The notes beneath the pieces were generated by a model, which worked only from the letters and a program-made list of their open reading frames with translations, was not told where the DNA came from and did not search any database. DNA of 64,000 nucleotides from Streptomyces asiaticus. GTDB lineage: Bacteria > Actinomycetota > Actinomycetes > Streptomycetales > Streptomycetaceae. The position numbers were made by a program, and so were the translations under genes. The stretch covers positions 3,162,001 through 3,226,000 of the forward strand of contig NZ_JAGSHX010000006.1 of the NCBI RefSeq assembly GCF_018138715.1. The letters are read 5' to 3'. Positions 1 to 50,400 of the stretch are shown here, in pieces (the stretch's first letter is position 1; each line of letters starts with the position of its first letter).

Positions 1-2778
<2,778 letters not shown>

Positions 2779-2784
2779 GGACGT

Positions 2785-2790
2785 TCACCT
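2785..2790 (-). promoter_or_regulatory. Ribosome-binding site of PKS-D
   Basis: AGGTGA on the minus strand, six bases before the ATG at 2778. It lies in the 64-bp gap between the stop of PKS-C (TGA at 2845-2843) and PKS-D. I see no convincing promoter or hairpin terminator in that gap, which fits co-transcription with PKS-C. Confidence 0.75.
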
Positions 2791-2842
2791 ATTCGCAATG
2801 CTCTTGATCGTCGGGGGGTCCGGATGAGGGTGCTGCCGCGCT

Positions 2843-28939
<26,097 letters not shown>

Positions 28940-28944
28940 CGTGT

Positions 28945-28949
28945 ACTCC
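28945..28949 (-). promoter_or_regulatory. Ribosome-binding site of PKS-C
   Basis: GGAGT on the minus strand, five bases before the ATG at 28939 and inside the 25-bp gap after the PKS-B stop (TGA at 28967-28965). So short a gap argues for a shared transcript and probable translational coupling. Confidence 0.65.
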
Positions 28950-28964
28950 GTGCTTGGGCCCGCG

Positions 28965-39560
<10,596 letters not shown>

Positions 39561-39567
39561 GGAAACG

Positions 39568-39576
39568 TCACCTCCT
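39568..39576 (-). promoter_or_regulatory. Perfect-match ribosome-binding site of PKS-B
   Basis: AGGAGGTGA on the minus strand, seven bases before the GTG at 39560. It is fully complementary to the 16S rRNA 3' end and is the strongest site of the three gene starts. It may offset the weaker GTG start codon. It lies in the 47-bp gap after PKS-A; no promoter or terminator hairpin is evident. Confidence 0.85.
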
Positions 39577-39607
39577 GAGGTCAGTTGAATTGAGGGCGGT
39601 CATCACG

Positions 39608-42600
39608 TCAGGACCTTCCGAATTCATTGTTGATGATGTCGAAGATGTCTTCGGCGGAGGCGGCGTCGAGATCGAGTTCATCGTCGTCGGCACCGTCGGC
39701 GCCCGCCGCGTTCTCGTTCTCGTTCCAGGTCCGCAACAGCGCTTCGAGGCGTGCGGTGACCCGCTCGCGTTCCGTCGCGTCGTCCGAGACGTTGGAAAGG
39801 GTGAATTCCAGCTTGTCGATTTCGGCGAGGACGGGGAGTCCGGGTGTGGTGTCCTCGCCGAGCAGGTCGGCGCGCAGTACACCGGCGAGCGCGCTGGGTG
39901 TCGGGTGGTCGAAGACCAGCGTGGCGGTGAGCTGGAGTCCGGTGGCCGCGTTGAGCCGGTTGCGGAGTTCGACGGCGGTGAGGGAGTCGAAGCCCAGCTC
40001 CTTGAAGGCCCGGCCCGCCTGGACGGCCGTGGTGTCGTCGTGTCCGAGGACGGCGGCGACCTCCGTACGGACGAGGTCGAGCAGGACCTTCTCGGCCTCG
40101 GGCCCGGTGAGCCCCGCGAGCCGCTGCCGCAGGGACTCCGCCGGTGCCTCGGCCGAACCGCCGCCGGTACCGTCCGCGCCCTCCGCCGGGTCCGCCGCGA
40201 GGGCGGCACGCACCTCGGGCAGATCGGCGATGAGCGGGCGGGGGCGGGCTGCGGCGAAGACGGGCGCGAAGCGGCCCCAGTCGACGTCGGCCACGGCCAC
40301 GGCGGTCTCGTTCCGGTCCAGCGCCTGCTGGAGTGCGGCGATGGCGGAGTGCGGGGCCATCGCCGGCAGGCCACGGCGGCGCAGTTGCTCGGCCGCCTCG
40401 TCGTCGGCGACGAGCCCGCCGTCCGCCCACGGGCCCCAGGCCACCGAGGTGGCGGTGAGGCCACGGGCCCGGCGCTGTTCGGCCAGCGCGTCCAGGAAGG
40501 CGTTTCCGGCCGCGTAGGCGCCCTGGCCGCCACTGCCCCACACCCCGGCGATCGAGGAGAAGAGCACGAAGGCGTCCAGCTCGGTGTCGCCGAGCAGCGC
40601 GTCCAGGTGGGCCGCGCCCGCCACCTTGGCGGCCACCACATCGGCGACATCGGCCGGGGTGGTCTCCGCGAGCGGTGCGAACTGCCCGGCACCCGCCGTG
40701 TGCACGACGGCCGTGAGCGGGTGCTGTGGGTGTCCGTCGCGGATCCGGGCCAGCAGCCCGGCCACCGCGTCCCGGTCGGTGACATCGCAGGCGGCGACGG
40801 TCACCTGGGCGCCGGACGCGGCGAGTTCGTCGCGCAGCTCGGCGGCGCCGGGGGCGTCGGGGCCGCGGCGGCTGGTGAGCACCAGATGCTCGGCGCCGTT
40901 CTCCGCCAGCCAGCGGGCCACGTGGGCGCCCAGTGCGCCGGTGCCGCCGGTGACCAGGACCGTGCCGCGCGGCCGCCAGGGCGCGCCGGTGGCCGGGGCA
41001 CGCTCGGCGTGGGCGAGCCGGCGGGCCAGCACTCCGGCCGTACGGATCGCCAGCTGGTCCTCGTCGCCGTCGCCGTGTCCGCCGAGCACCCCGGCCAGGC
41101 GGTCGGCGGCCCGTTCGTCGAGCGTGGCGGGCAGGTCGATCAGACCGCCCCAGCGCTCCGGGTGCTCCAGCGCGACCACCCGGCCCAGGCCCCAGATCTG
41201 CGCCTGCGCGGCGCTGCCGACCGGCTCCGAGGCGGCGGTGGCGACGGCGCCGGTGGTGGCGCACCACAGCGGGGCGTCCAGTCCCGCGTCGCCGAGCGCC
41301 CGCACCAGCACTCCGGTGCGCAGCAGCCCGGTGGGCACGGCGGGGTGGTCGGGGTGCGCACGCTCGTCCAGCGCGAGCAGCGACAGCACCCCGTGCACGG
41401 GCTCGTCGGCCGCGGCCCGGCGGATCCGGTCGGCCAGGGCGTCCCGGTCGAGGTCCGCGCCGTCGGCCGCGATGCGCCGGATGTCGGCGCCCCGGTCGGC
41501 CAGCGCGGCCACGACACGCCGCACGGTGTCGGCGTGGCCCGCGGACGCGGCCGGTTCGGCGACCAGCCAGACGCCGGGGGCGGCGGCGAGCCGGGGCTCC
41601 TCCAGCGGCTTCCAGGTGACGCGGTAGCGCCAGCCGTCGAGCGCGGACTGCTCGCGCTCACGCCGCCGCCACGCGGACAGCGCCGGGAGCAGCGCGCTGA
41701 GCGGCTGGTCCACATCGATGCCCACGGCGTCCGACAGCGAGGCGAGGTCGTCGCCCTCGACCGCCGCCCAGAACCGGGCACCGGCCGTGTCGTCGGCCGT
41801 GGCCTCCTGGCCGGGCGTGGGGTGCGGGGTGCCCTCGAGCCAGTAGCGCCGCCGCTGGAACGCGTACGTGGGCAGCTCGACGCGGCGGGCGCCGGTCCCG
41901 GCGAACAGCGCCTCCCAGTCCAGCGCCGCGCCCCGGACGTGCAGCGTGGCGAGGGCGCCGGTCAGCGTCTCGGTCTCGGGGCGCCCGGCGCGCAGCATGG
42001 GCACGAAGGCCACGTCCTCGGCGCCCTCGTCCCCGGCGGTGACACAGTCCTGCGCCATGGCGGACAGCACCCCGTCCGGGCCCAGTTCGACGTAGGTGGT
42101 GACGCCCTGTGCCTCCAGGGCGCGCACCCCGTCGAGGAAGCGGACGGCGTGGCGGACGTGGCGCACCCAGTAGTCGGCGGCCATGCCCAGCTCGTCGGAG
42201 ATCTGCTGTCCGGTGACGGTGGAGACGATCGGGATGCGCGGCGCGTTGTAGGTCAGCCCCTCGGCGACCTTGCGGAACTCGGCGAGCATGCCGTCCATCA
42301 GCGGGGAGTGGAACGCGTGGCTCACGGTGAGCCGCTTGGTCTTGCGGCCCCGCTCCTGGAACGACGCCGCGATCGCGACGGCCGCGTCCTCGTCGCCCGC
42401 GATGACCACCGACGTGGGCCCGTTGAGCGCGGCGATGCCGACACGCTCGGTGAGCAGCGGCTCGACCTCGTCCTCCGCCGCCTGGAGCGCGATCATCGCG
42501 CCGCCGGAGGGCAGTTCCTGCATCAGCCGGCCGCGCGCGGCCACCAGCGTGGCGGCGTCCTCCAGCGACAGCACCCCGGCCACCTGCGCCGCGGCCAGCT

Positions 42601-44488
42601 CGCCGATGGAGTGCCCGGTCAGGACGTCCGGCCGCAGCCCGGCGGCCTCGGCCAGCCGGAACAGCGCCACCTCGACGGCGAACAGCGCGGGCTGGGTGAA
42701 CCCGGTCCGGTCCAGCGGCTCCTTCGTGTCCCCGAACAGCACGTCGTACAGCGGCCGTTCCAGGTGCCGGTCCAGCTCGGCGCAGACCGCGTCCAGCGCC
42801 TCCGCGAAGACGGGGCTGGCCTCGTACAGCTCACGGCCCATGCCGAGCCGCTGGCTGCCCTGCCCGGTGAAGAGCACGGCGGTACGGCCCTGCGCGGGCA
42901 CGCCCCGGACCAGCTGCGCGGCGGACTCGCCGCGCGCCAGGGCGGTCAGCCCCGCGAGCAGCCGGTCCCGGTCCTGGCCGAGGACCACCGCGCGGTGCTC
43001 CAGGGCGGACCGGGTGGTGGCCAGCGAGTACGCCACGTCCACCGCGTCGAGCCCGGCGTCGGCCTCGAGGTGGGCGCGCAGCCGCTCGGCCTGGGCGCGC
43101 AGCGCGTCCTCGCCCTTGGCCGACAGCGGCCAGGCCACCACATCGGGCCGGACGAGCGGGTGCCGCGGTGCGGCTTCCCCGGCGGTCTCGTCGTGGACCG
43201 GTGCCTGCTCCAGCACCGTATGGGCGTTGGTGCCGCTGAAGCCGAACGAGGAGACGCCCGCGCGGCGCGGACGGCCGGTCTCCGGCCACTCCACCTGCTC
43301 GGTCAGCAGCGACACCGCGCCCGCCGACCAGTCCACGTGCGACGACGGCTCGTCCACGTGCAGCGTCCGCGGCAGCACACCGTGCCGCATCGCCAGCACC
43401 ATCTTGATGACCCCCGCGACACCGGCCGCGGCCTGGGTGTGGCCGATGTTGGACTTGATGGCGCCCAGCCACAGCGGCCGGTCCGCGTCCCGCTCCTGCC
43501 CGTACGTGGCGAGCAGCGCCTGCGCCTCGATCGGGTCGCCGAGCCGGGTGCCGGTGCCATGGGCCTCGACCGCGTCCACGTCGGCGGCGGACAGGCCCGC
43601 ACCGGCCAGCGCCTGGCGGATGACCCGCTGCTGGGCGGGGCCGTTGGGCGCGGTCAGACCGTTGGAGGCGCCGTCCTGGTTGATGGCGGAGCCACGGACG
43701 AGCGCCAGCACCGGGTGGCCGTTGCGGCGGGCGTCCGACAGCCGCTCCACGAGCAGCATGCCCACGCCCTCGCCCCAGCCGGTGCCGTCAGCGCCGTCCG
43801 CGAACGCCTTGCAGCGGCCGTCCGGGGCCAGCCCGCGCTGACGGCTGAACTCGATGTACGCGCCGGGGCTGGACATGACCGTCACACCGCCCGCGAGCGC
43901 GAGCGAGCACTCGCCCTGGCGCAGCGCCTGGATCGCCCAGTGCAGCGCCACCAGCGACGACGAGCAGGCCGTGTCGACGGTGACCGCCGGGCCCTCCAGG
44001 CCGAAGGTGTAGGCGAGCCGGCCGGAGACCACGCTGGCCGCGTTGCCCGTGCCCAGGTAGCCCTCGACGCCCTCGGGGACGGTGTGCAGCGAGGCGTCGT
44101 AGTCCTGTCCGTTGGAGCCGACGAAGACTCCGGCGGAGGTGCCGCGCAGCGCCGCCGGGTCGATGCCCGCGCGCTCGAACGCCTCCCACGAGGTCTCCAG
44201 CAGCAGCCGCTGCTGCGGGTCCATGGCCAGCGCCTCACGCGGCGAGATCCCGAAGAACGCGGCGTCGAAGTGGCCCGCGTCGTAGAGGAATCCGCCCTCG
44301 CGTGCGTAGAAGGTGCCGCGCGTGTCCGGGTCCGGGTCGTACAGCGCGTCCAGGTCCCAGCCGCGGTCGGCCGGGAACTCGGCGATGGCGTCCCCGCCCG
44401 CGGTGAGCAGCTGCCACAGCTCCTCGGGCGACCGCACCCCGCCCGGGAAACGGCAGCTCATGGCGACGATGGCGATCGGGTCGTCATC
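39608..44488 (-). other. Module A5: KS-AT(malonyl)-KR(A-type)-ACP plus C-terminal docking segment
   Basis: Last module of PKS-A. The AT is divergent from the other malonyl ATs here ([35 protein letters not shown]) but still has HAFH. The KR lacks LDD ([13 protein letters not shown]) and has the A-type Trp (codon at 40538-40540) eight residues before Tyr (40514-40516) in [11 protein letters not shown]. Ser is retained. ACP Ser codon at 39983-39985. An L-beta-hydroxyl is expected. The tail after the ACP has a helical stretch ([14 protein letters not shown]) and ends in an acidic docking helix for PKS-B. Confidence 0.9.
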
Positions 44489-47400
44489 AGCGGCGGCCGT
44501 CACTGAAGCAGGGCGGGAAGCGTCGGTGCTGGTCCCGATGAGCTCGCCGCGCAGATAGCCCGCGAGGGCGGAGGCCGTCGGGTAGTCGAAGACCAGGGTG
44601 GCGGGCAGCCGGACACCGCTGGCGGCACCGAGCCGGTTGCGCAGCTCGACGGCGGTCAGCGAGTCGAAGCCCAGCTCGCCGAAGGCACGGTCGGCGCCGA
44701 TGGACTCCGAGCCGTCGTGTCCGAGCACCGCGGCCACCTGCGTACGGACCAGGTCCAGCAGCAGCCGGTCCCGCTCCGCCGCGCCCAGCCCGGCCAGCCG
44801 GGTGGCGAGCGAGGAGCCGTCGGCGGCGGGCTCGGTGGCGGTGGCCTCCGCCGCCGCGCGGATCTCCGGGAGCTCCGCGAGCAGACGGCTGGGCCGGGCG
44901 GCGGTGAAGTCCGGTGCGAACCGGTCCCAGTCGATGTCCGCGACCGTGACCACGGTGTCGTCGAGGTCGAGCGCCCGCTGGAGCGCGCCGATCGCCAACT
45001 CGGCGTCCATCGGCGGCAGTCCGCCGCGCCGCAGCCGCTGCTCCAGCGCCTCGTCCGTGGCCATCCCGCCCTCGGCCCACGGGCCCCAGGCGATCGAGGT
45101 GGCGGGCAGGCCCTCGGCGCGGCGCCGCTCGGCGAGCGCGTCCACGTAGGCGTTGGCGGCCGCGTAGTTGCCCTGTCCGGCGGCGCCGAACGTGCCGCTG
45201 ATCGAGGAGAACAGCACGAAGGCCGACAGCTCCCGATCGCGCGTCAGCTCGTCGAGATGGGCCGCGGCGGCCGCCTTGGCGCGCAGGACGCCGGTGAAGC
45301 GCTCGGGGGTGAGCGAGTCCAGGACGCCGTCGTCCAGCACCCCGGCCGTGTGCACCACACCGGTCAGCGGAAGCTCGGCCGGGATGTCGGCGAGGAGCGC
45401 CTCGACCTGGGCGCGGTCGGCCACATCGCACGCGGCGACCGTCACCCGGGCCCCGGATGCGGCGAGTTCGTCGCGCAGCTCGGCGGCTCCGGGGGCGTCG
45501 GGGCCACGGCGGCTGGTGAGCAGCACATGTTCGGCGCCGCCCGCGACCAGCCAGCGGGCCACCTGTGCGCCCAGCGCGCCCGTACCGCCGGTGACCAGGG
45601 TCGTACCGGCACCCGGGCGCCAGGAACCGCCGGCGGACGCGGACGCGGGCACGGAGGCCCGGACGAGGCGGCGTCCGAACACGCCCGACGCCCGCACCGC
45701 CACCTGGTCCTCGCCACCGCTACTGGCACCGACACCGGCACCGGCACCGGCCAGCACCTCCGCCAGCCGCCCCAGCGCACGCTCGTCGGCCGTCTCCGGG
45801 AGGTCGACCAGACCGCCCCAGCGCTCGGGCACCTCCAGCGCGGCCACCCGTCCCAGACCCCAGAGCCGCGCCTGCGCGGGGCTGACCGTTCCGTCCGAAC
45901 GGCCCACGGCCACCGCGCCCCGCGTGGCCACCCACAGCGGCGCGCCGATGCCCGCGTCGCCAAGGGCCTGCGTCAGCGCGGCCGTCCGCAGCAGCCCATC
46001 GCCATCGCTGTCGCTGTCGCTGTCGCTGTCCGCGAGGGCCAGCAGGGAGAGCACACCGCCGGTCACGGGCGTGTCGCCGATGGCCATGGCCATCCGTTCG
46101 GCCACCGTGGCGCGGTCGTCGTCGGCGGTCAGCTCGACGCGGCGTACGTCGAGGCCACGGTCGTTCAGCAGCCGTACGGCACCCGCGACCCAGGCGTCCT
46201 CGGCCGCCTCGGCCGGTACCACCACGAGCCAGCCGCCGCTCGGGGACGCGGCGGAACGGTCGGTGACCGGCTTCCACGACACCCGGTAGCGCCAGCGGTC
46301 CACCGTCGAACGCTCCGACTGCTGCCGCCGCCACGCCGACAGCGAGGGCAGCAGGGCCTCCAGCGCGCCGCTGTCCTCGGTGCCGAGGTTCAGGGTCTCG
46401 GCGAGCGAGGCCAGGTCCGCATGCTCGACGGCCTCCCAGAAGCGGGCGTCGACGGCGCTCTGAGCCGTGGCCTCGGGGGTGGCGGTGGCCGTCCGCACGT
46501 CCAGCCAGTAGCGCCGCCGCTGGAAGGCGTACGTCGGCAGCTCCACGCGCCGCGTGCCGGTTCCGGCGTAGAACGCCTCCCAGTCCGGGGAGAGCCCCCG
46601 GGTGTGCAGGGCGGCGAGGGCGGTGGTGATGGTCTCGGCCTCGGGTCGGCCACCGCGCAGGGCGGCGACGAAGCCCGCCGTGTCACCTTCGGTGAGGCAG
46701 TCCTGGCCCATGGCGGAGAGCACGCCGTCGGGGCCGAGTTCGAGGTAGGTGGTGACGCCCTGGGCCTCGAGGGTGCGGACGCCGTCGAGGAAGCGGACGG
46801 CCTCGCGGACGTGGCGCACCCAGAAGTCGGGAGTCGCGATCTCCTCGGCGGAGACCACGTTCCCGGTGAGGTTGGAGACGATCGGGATGCGCGGGGCCTC
46901 GTACGACAGGCCCTCCGCGACCTCGCGGAACGCCTCCAACATGCCGTCCATACGCGGCGAGTGGAACGCATGGCTCACCGTGAGCCGCTTGGTCTTACGG
47001 CCCTGGGCCTCGAAACCAGAAGCGATCGCGACAGCCGCGTCCTCGTCACCCGCGATGACCACGGAGGCCGGGCCGTTGAGCGCGGCGATGCTGACCCGCT
47101 CGGTCAGCAGCGGCGCGACCTCGTCCTCCGACGCCTGCACCGCGATCATCGCGCCACCCGCCGGAAGCGCCTGCATCAACCGCCCACGCGCCGCCACCAA
47201 CTTCGCCGCATCCGCCAGCGACAAGACACCCGCCACATGCGCGGCGGCCAGCTCACCGATCGAATGCCCGGAGAGGAAATCGGGCCGCAGCCCCCACGCC
47301 TCCGAAACCAGCCGGAACAACGCCACCTCAACCGCGAACAACGCGGGCTGAGTGAACCCCGTCCGATCCAGCGCCTCGGCGTCACCCCCGAACACCACCT

Positions 47401-50400
47401 CACGAAGCGGCCGCTCAAGATGCGCGTCCAACTCATCGCACACCGCGTCGAACGCCTCCGCGAACACCGGATAGGCGTCGTACAGCTCACGCCCCATCCC
47501 CAGCCGCTGGCTCCCCTGCCCGGTGAACAGGAAGGCCAGCTTCCCGGCCACCGGCGAGCCCTGGACCAGGCCCGTGGCCGGTTCGCCGGAGGCCAGCGCC
47601 TCCAGGGCGCGCAGGAAGCCCTCGCGGCCGTCGGCCACCAGCACCGCGCGGTCCTCGAAGGCGGTGCGCCCGGCGGCGAGGGTGTAGCCGATGGCGGCCA
47701 GGTCCACGTCCTCGTCGGTGGCGCGCAGCCGGTCGCGCAGGCGGCGGGCCTGGTCGCGCAGCGCGTCGCCGCCCACGGCCGACAGCGGCCACGGCAGCAC
47801 CGGCGGTACGGCGGACGGCCGCGCCGCCGCGTCCTCGCGATCCTCGGCGGCCGGCGGCTGCTCGATGATGGTGTGCGCGTTGGTGCCGCTGATGCCGAAC
47901 GACGACACACCGGCGCGGCGCGGACGGCCGGTCTCCGGCCACGCCATCGGCTCGGTCAGCAGCGAGACCGCGCCGTCCTCCCAGTCGACGTTCGGGGAGG
48001 GCGCGTCCACGTGCAGCGTCCGCGGCAGCACACCGTGCCGCATGGCCATCACCATCTTGATGATGCCCGCGACACCCGCGGCGGCCTGCGTGTGGCCGAT
48101 GTTGGACTTGATGGACCCCAGCCACAACGGCCGATCCCCGTCCCGCTGCTGCCCGTAGGTGGCGAGCAGCGCCTGCGCCTCGATCGGGTCGCCCAGCGTC
48201 GTGCCCGTGCCATGCGCCTCGACGACATCCACCTCGCCGGTCGCCAGCCCGGCGGTGGCCAGCGCCTGTCGGATGACACGCTGCTGCGACGGCCCGTTCG
48301 GCGCCGTCAGACCATTGGACGCACCGTCCTGGTTGATGGCCGAGCCCCGGACCACCGCGAGCACCGGGTGTCCGTTGCGCCGCGCGTCCGACAGCCGCTC
48401 CACGAGCAGCATGCCCGCGCCCTCGGCCCAGCCCGTGCCATCCGCACCGGCCGCGAACGACTTGCAGCGGCCGTCGGTGGCCAGGCCGCGCTGACGGCTG
48501 AAGTCGATGAACGTCTCGGGCGTGGCCATGACCGCCACACCACCCGCCAGCGCCATCGTGCACTCGCCCGCGCGCAGCGCCTGGATCGCCCAGTGCAGCG
48601 CCACCAGCGACGACGAGCACGCCGTGTCCACGGTGACCGCCGGGCCTTCGAGGCCGAAGGTGTACGCCACCCGGCCGGAGGCGATGGAGCCCGCGTTGCC
48701 GGTGCCGATGTAACCCTCGACGCCGTCGGGGATGCCGTCGAGGCCGGTCACGTAGTCGTGGTACATGACGCCCGCGAAGACGCCGACACGGCTGCCACGC
48801 ACACTCACCGGGTCGATGCCCGCCCGCTCGAACGCCTCCCACGACGTCTCCAGCAGCAACCGCTGCTGCGGATCCATCGCCAGCGCCTCACGCGGCGAGA
48901 TCCCGAAGAAGTCCGGGTCGAAGTCGGCGGCGTCGTGGAGGAATCCGCCCTCGCGGGTGTACGAGGTGCCCGCGTGGTCGGGGTCCGGGTGGTAGAGGCC
49001 GTCGAGGTCCCAGCCACGGTCCACGGGGAAGCCGGAGATGCCGTCGCCGCCGGTGGCGATGAGCTCCCACAGCTCCTCCGGGGTGCGCACCCCGCCCGGG
49101 TAGCGGCAGCTCATGCCGACGATGACGATCGGGTCGTCGTCGAGCGCCGGGGCCGCCCCCGTCCGTACGGGAACGAGGGGCGCGGTGGTCTCCTCGGCGC
49201 CCAGCAGCTCCTCGCGCAGATGGCCGGCGAGGGCGGTGGGGGTCGGGTAGTCGAAGACGAGCGTCGCCGGGAGGCGCAGCCCGGTGACGGTCTTGAGGTC
49301 GTTGCGGAGTTCGACGGCGGTGAGCGAGTCGAAGCCCAGCTCCTTGAACGCCCGCCCGGCCTCGACCGCGTCCGGGCCCGCGTAGCCGAGCACCGCGGCG
49401 ACCCGGCCGCACACCAACTCCAGCAGCTCACGGTCCTGTTCGGGCCGGGTGAGCCCGGCGAGGCGCTGGGCGAGCGAGGAGCCGTCGGCGGTGGCGGCGG
49501 TGGCGGCGGCCCGCCGGACCGGGGTCCGCACCAGGCCGCGGAACAGGGCCGGGACGGTCCCGGTCGCCGTGGCCTCGGTGCGCAGCCCCGCGTAGTCGAG
49601 CCGCATCGGGAACAGCACGGCGGCGCCGTCGGCGCGGGCCGCGTCGAAGAGCGCGAGCCCCTCGTCGGCGGCGATCGGGGCGACCCCGCCGCGCGCGATG
49701 CGCCGCAGGTCCACCTCGTCCAGCTCGCTGCCCATGCCCGCACCGGCCCACAGGCCCCAGGCCAGCGCGGTGGCCGGGAGCCCCTGGGCGACGCGGTGCT
49801 GGGCGAGCGCCTCAAGGAAGGAGTTGGCGGCGGCGTAGCTCGCCTGTCCGGGCGCGCCGAACACGGCGGCGGCACCGGAGAACAGCACGAACGCGGACAG
49901 CTGGTGATCGCGTGTCAGCTCGTGCAGGTTCAGCGCCGCGTCCACCTTGGGGCGCAGTACGTGTGCCACCCGCTCGGGCGTCAGCGAGCCGAGGATGCCG
50001 TCGTCCAGGACGCCCGCCGTGTGCACCACGGCGGTCAGCGGATGCTCGGCCGGGACGGCGGCCAGGGTCGCGGCGAGCGCGTCGCGTTCGGCCACGTCGC
50101 AGGCCGCCCAGGTGACGGTGGCACCGGCCGCCGTGAGCTCGGCGCCCAGCTCCTCGGCGCCGTCGGCGTCGGCGCCACGGCGGCTGACCAGCAGCAGGTG
50201 GCGTACGCCGTGGGTGGAGACGAGGTGGCGGGCGAAGAGGCCGCCGAGGGTTCCGGAGGCACCGGTGATCAGGACGGTCCCGTTGGGGTCGTACGACGGG
50301 ACGGTGACGGTTTCCGCGCCGGTGCTTTCGGTGTTTGTGTCGTCCGTGACCGGCACCCGCGCCAGCCGTGGCGCGAGCGCCACGCCCGCGCGCAGCGCCA

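Noticed and set aside
2779..2842. Terminator or promoter between PKS-C and PKS-D, and in the other two gaps.
   Set aside because: The gaps are 25-64 bp and show ribosome-binding sites but no stem with a following T-run on the coding strand and no clear -10/-35 pair.
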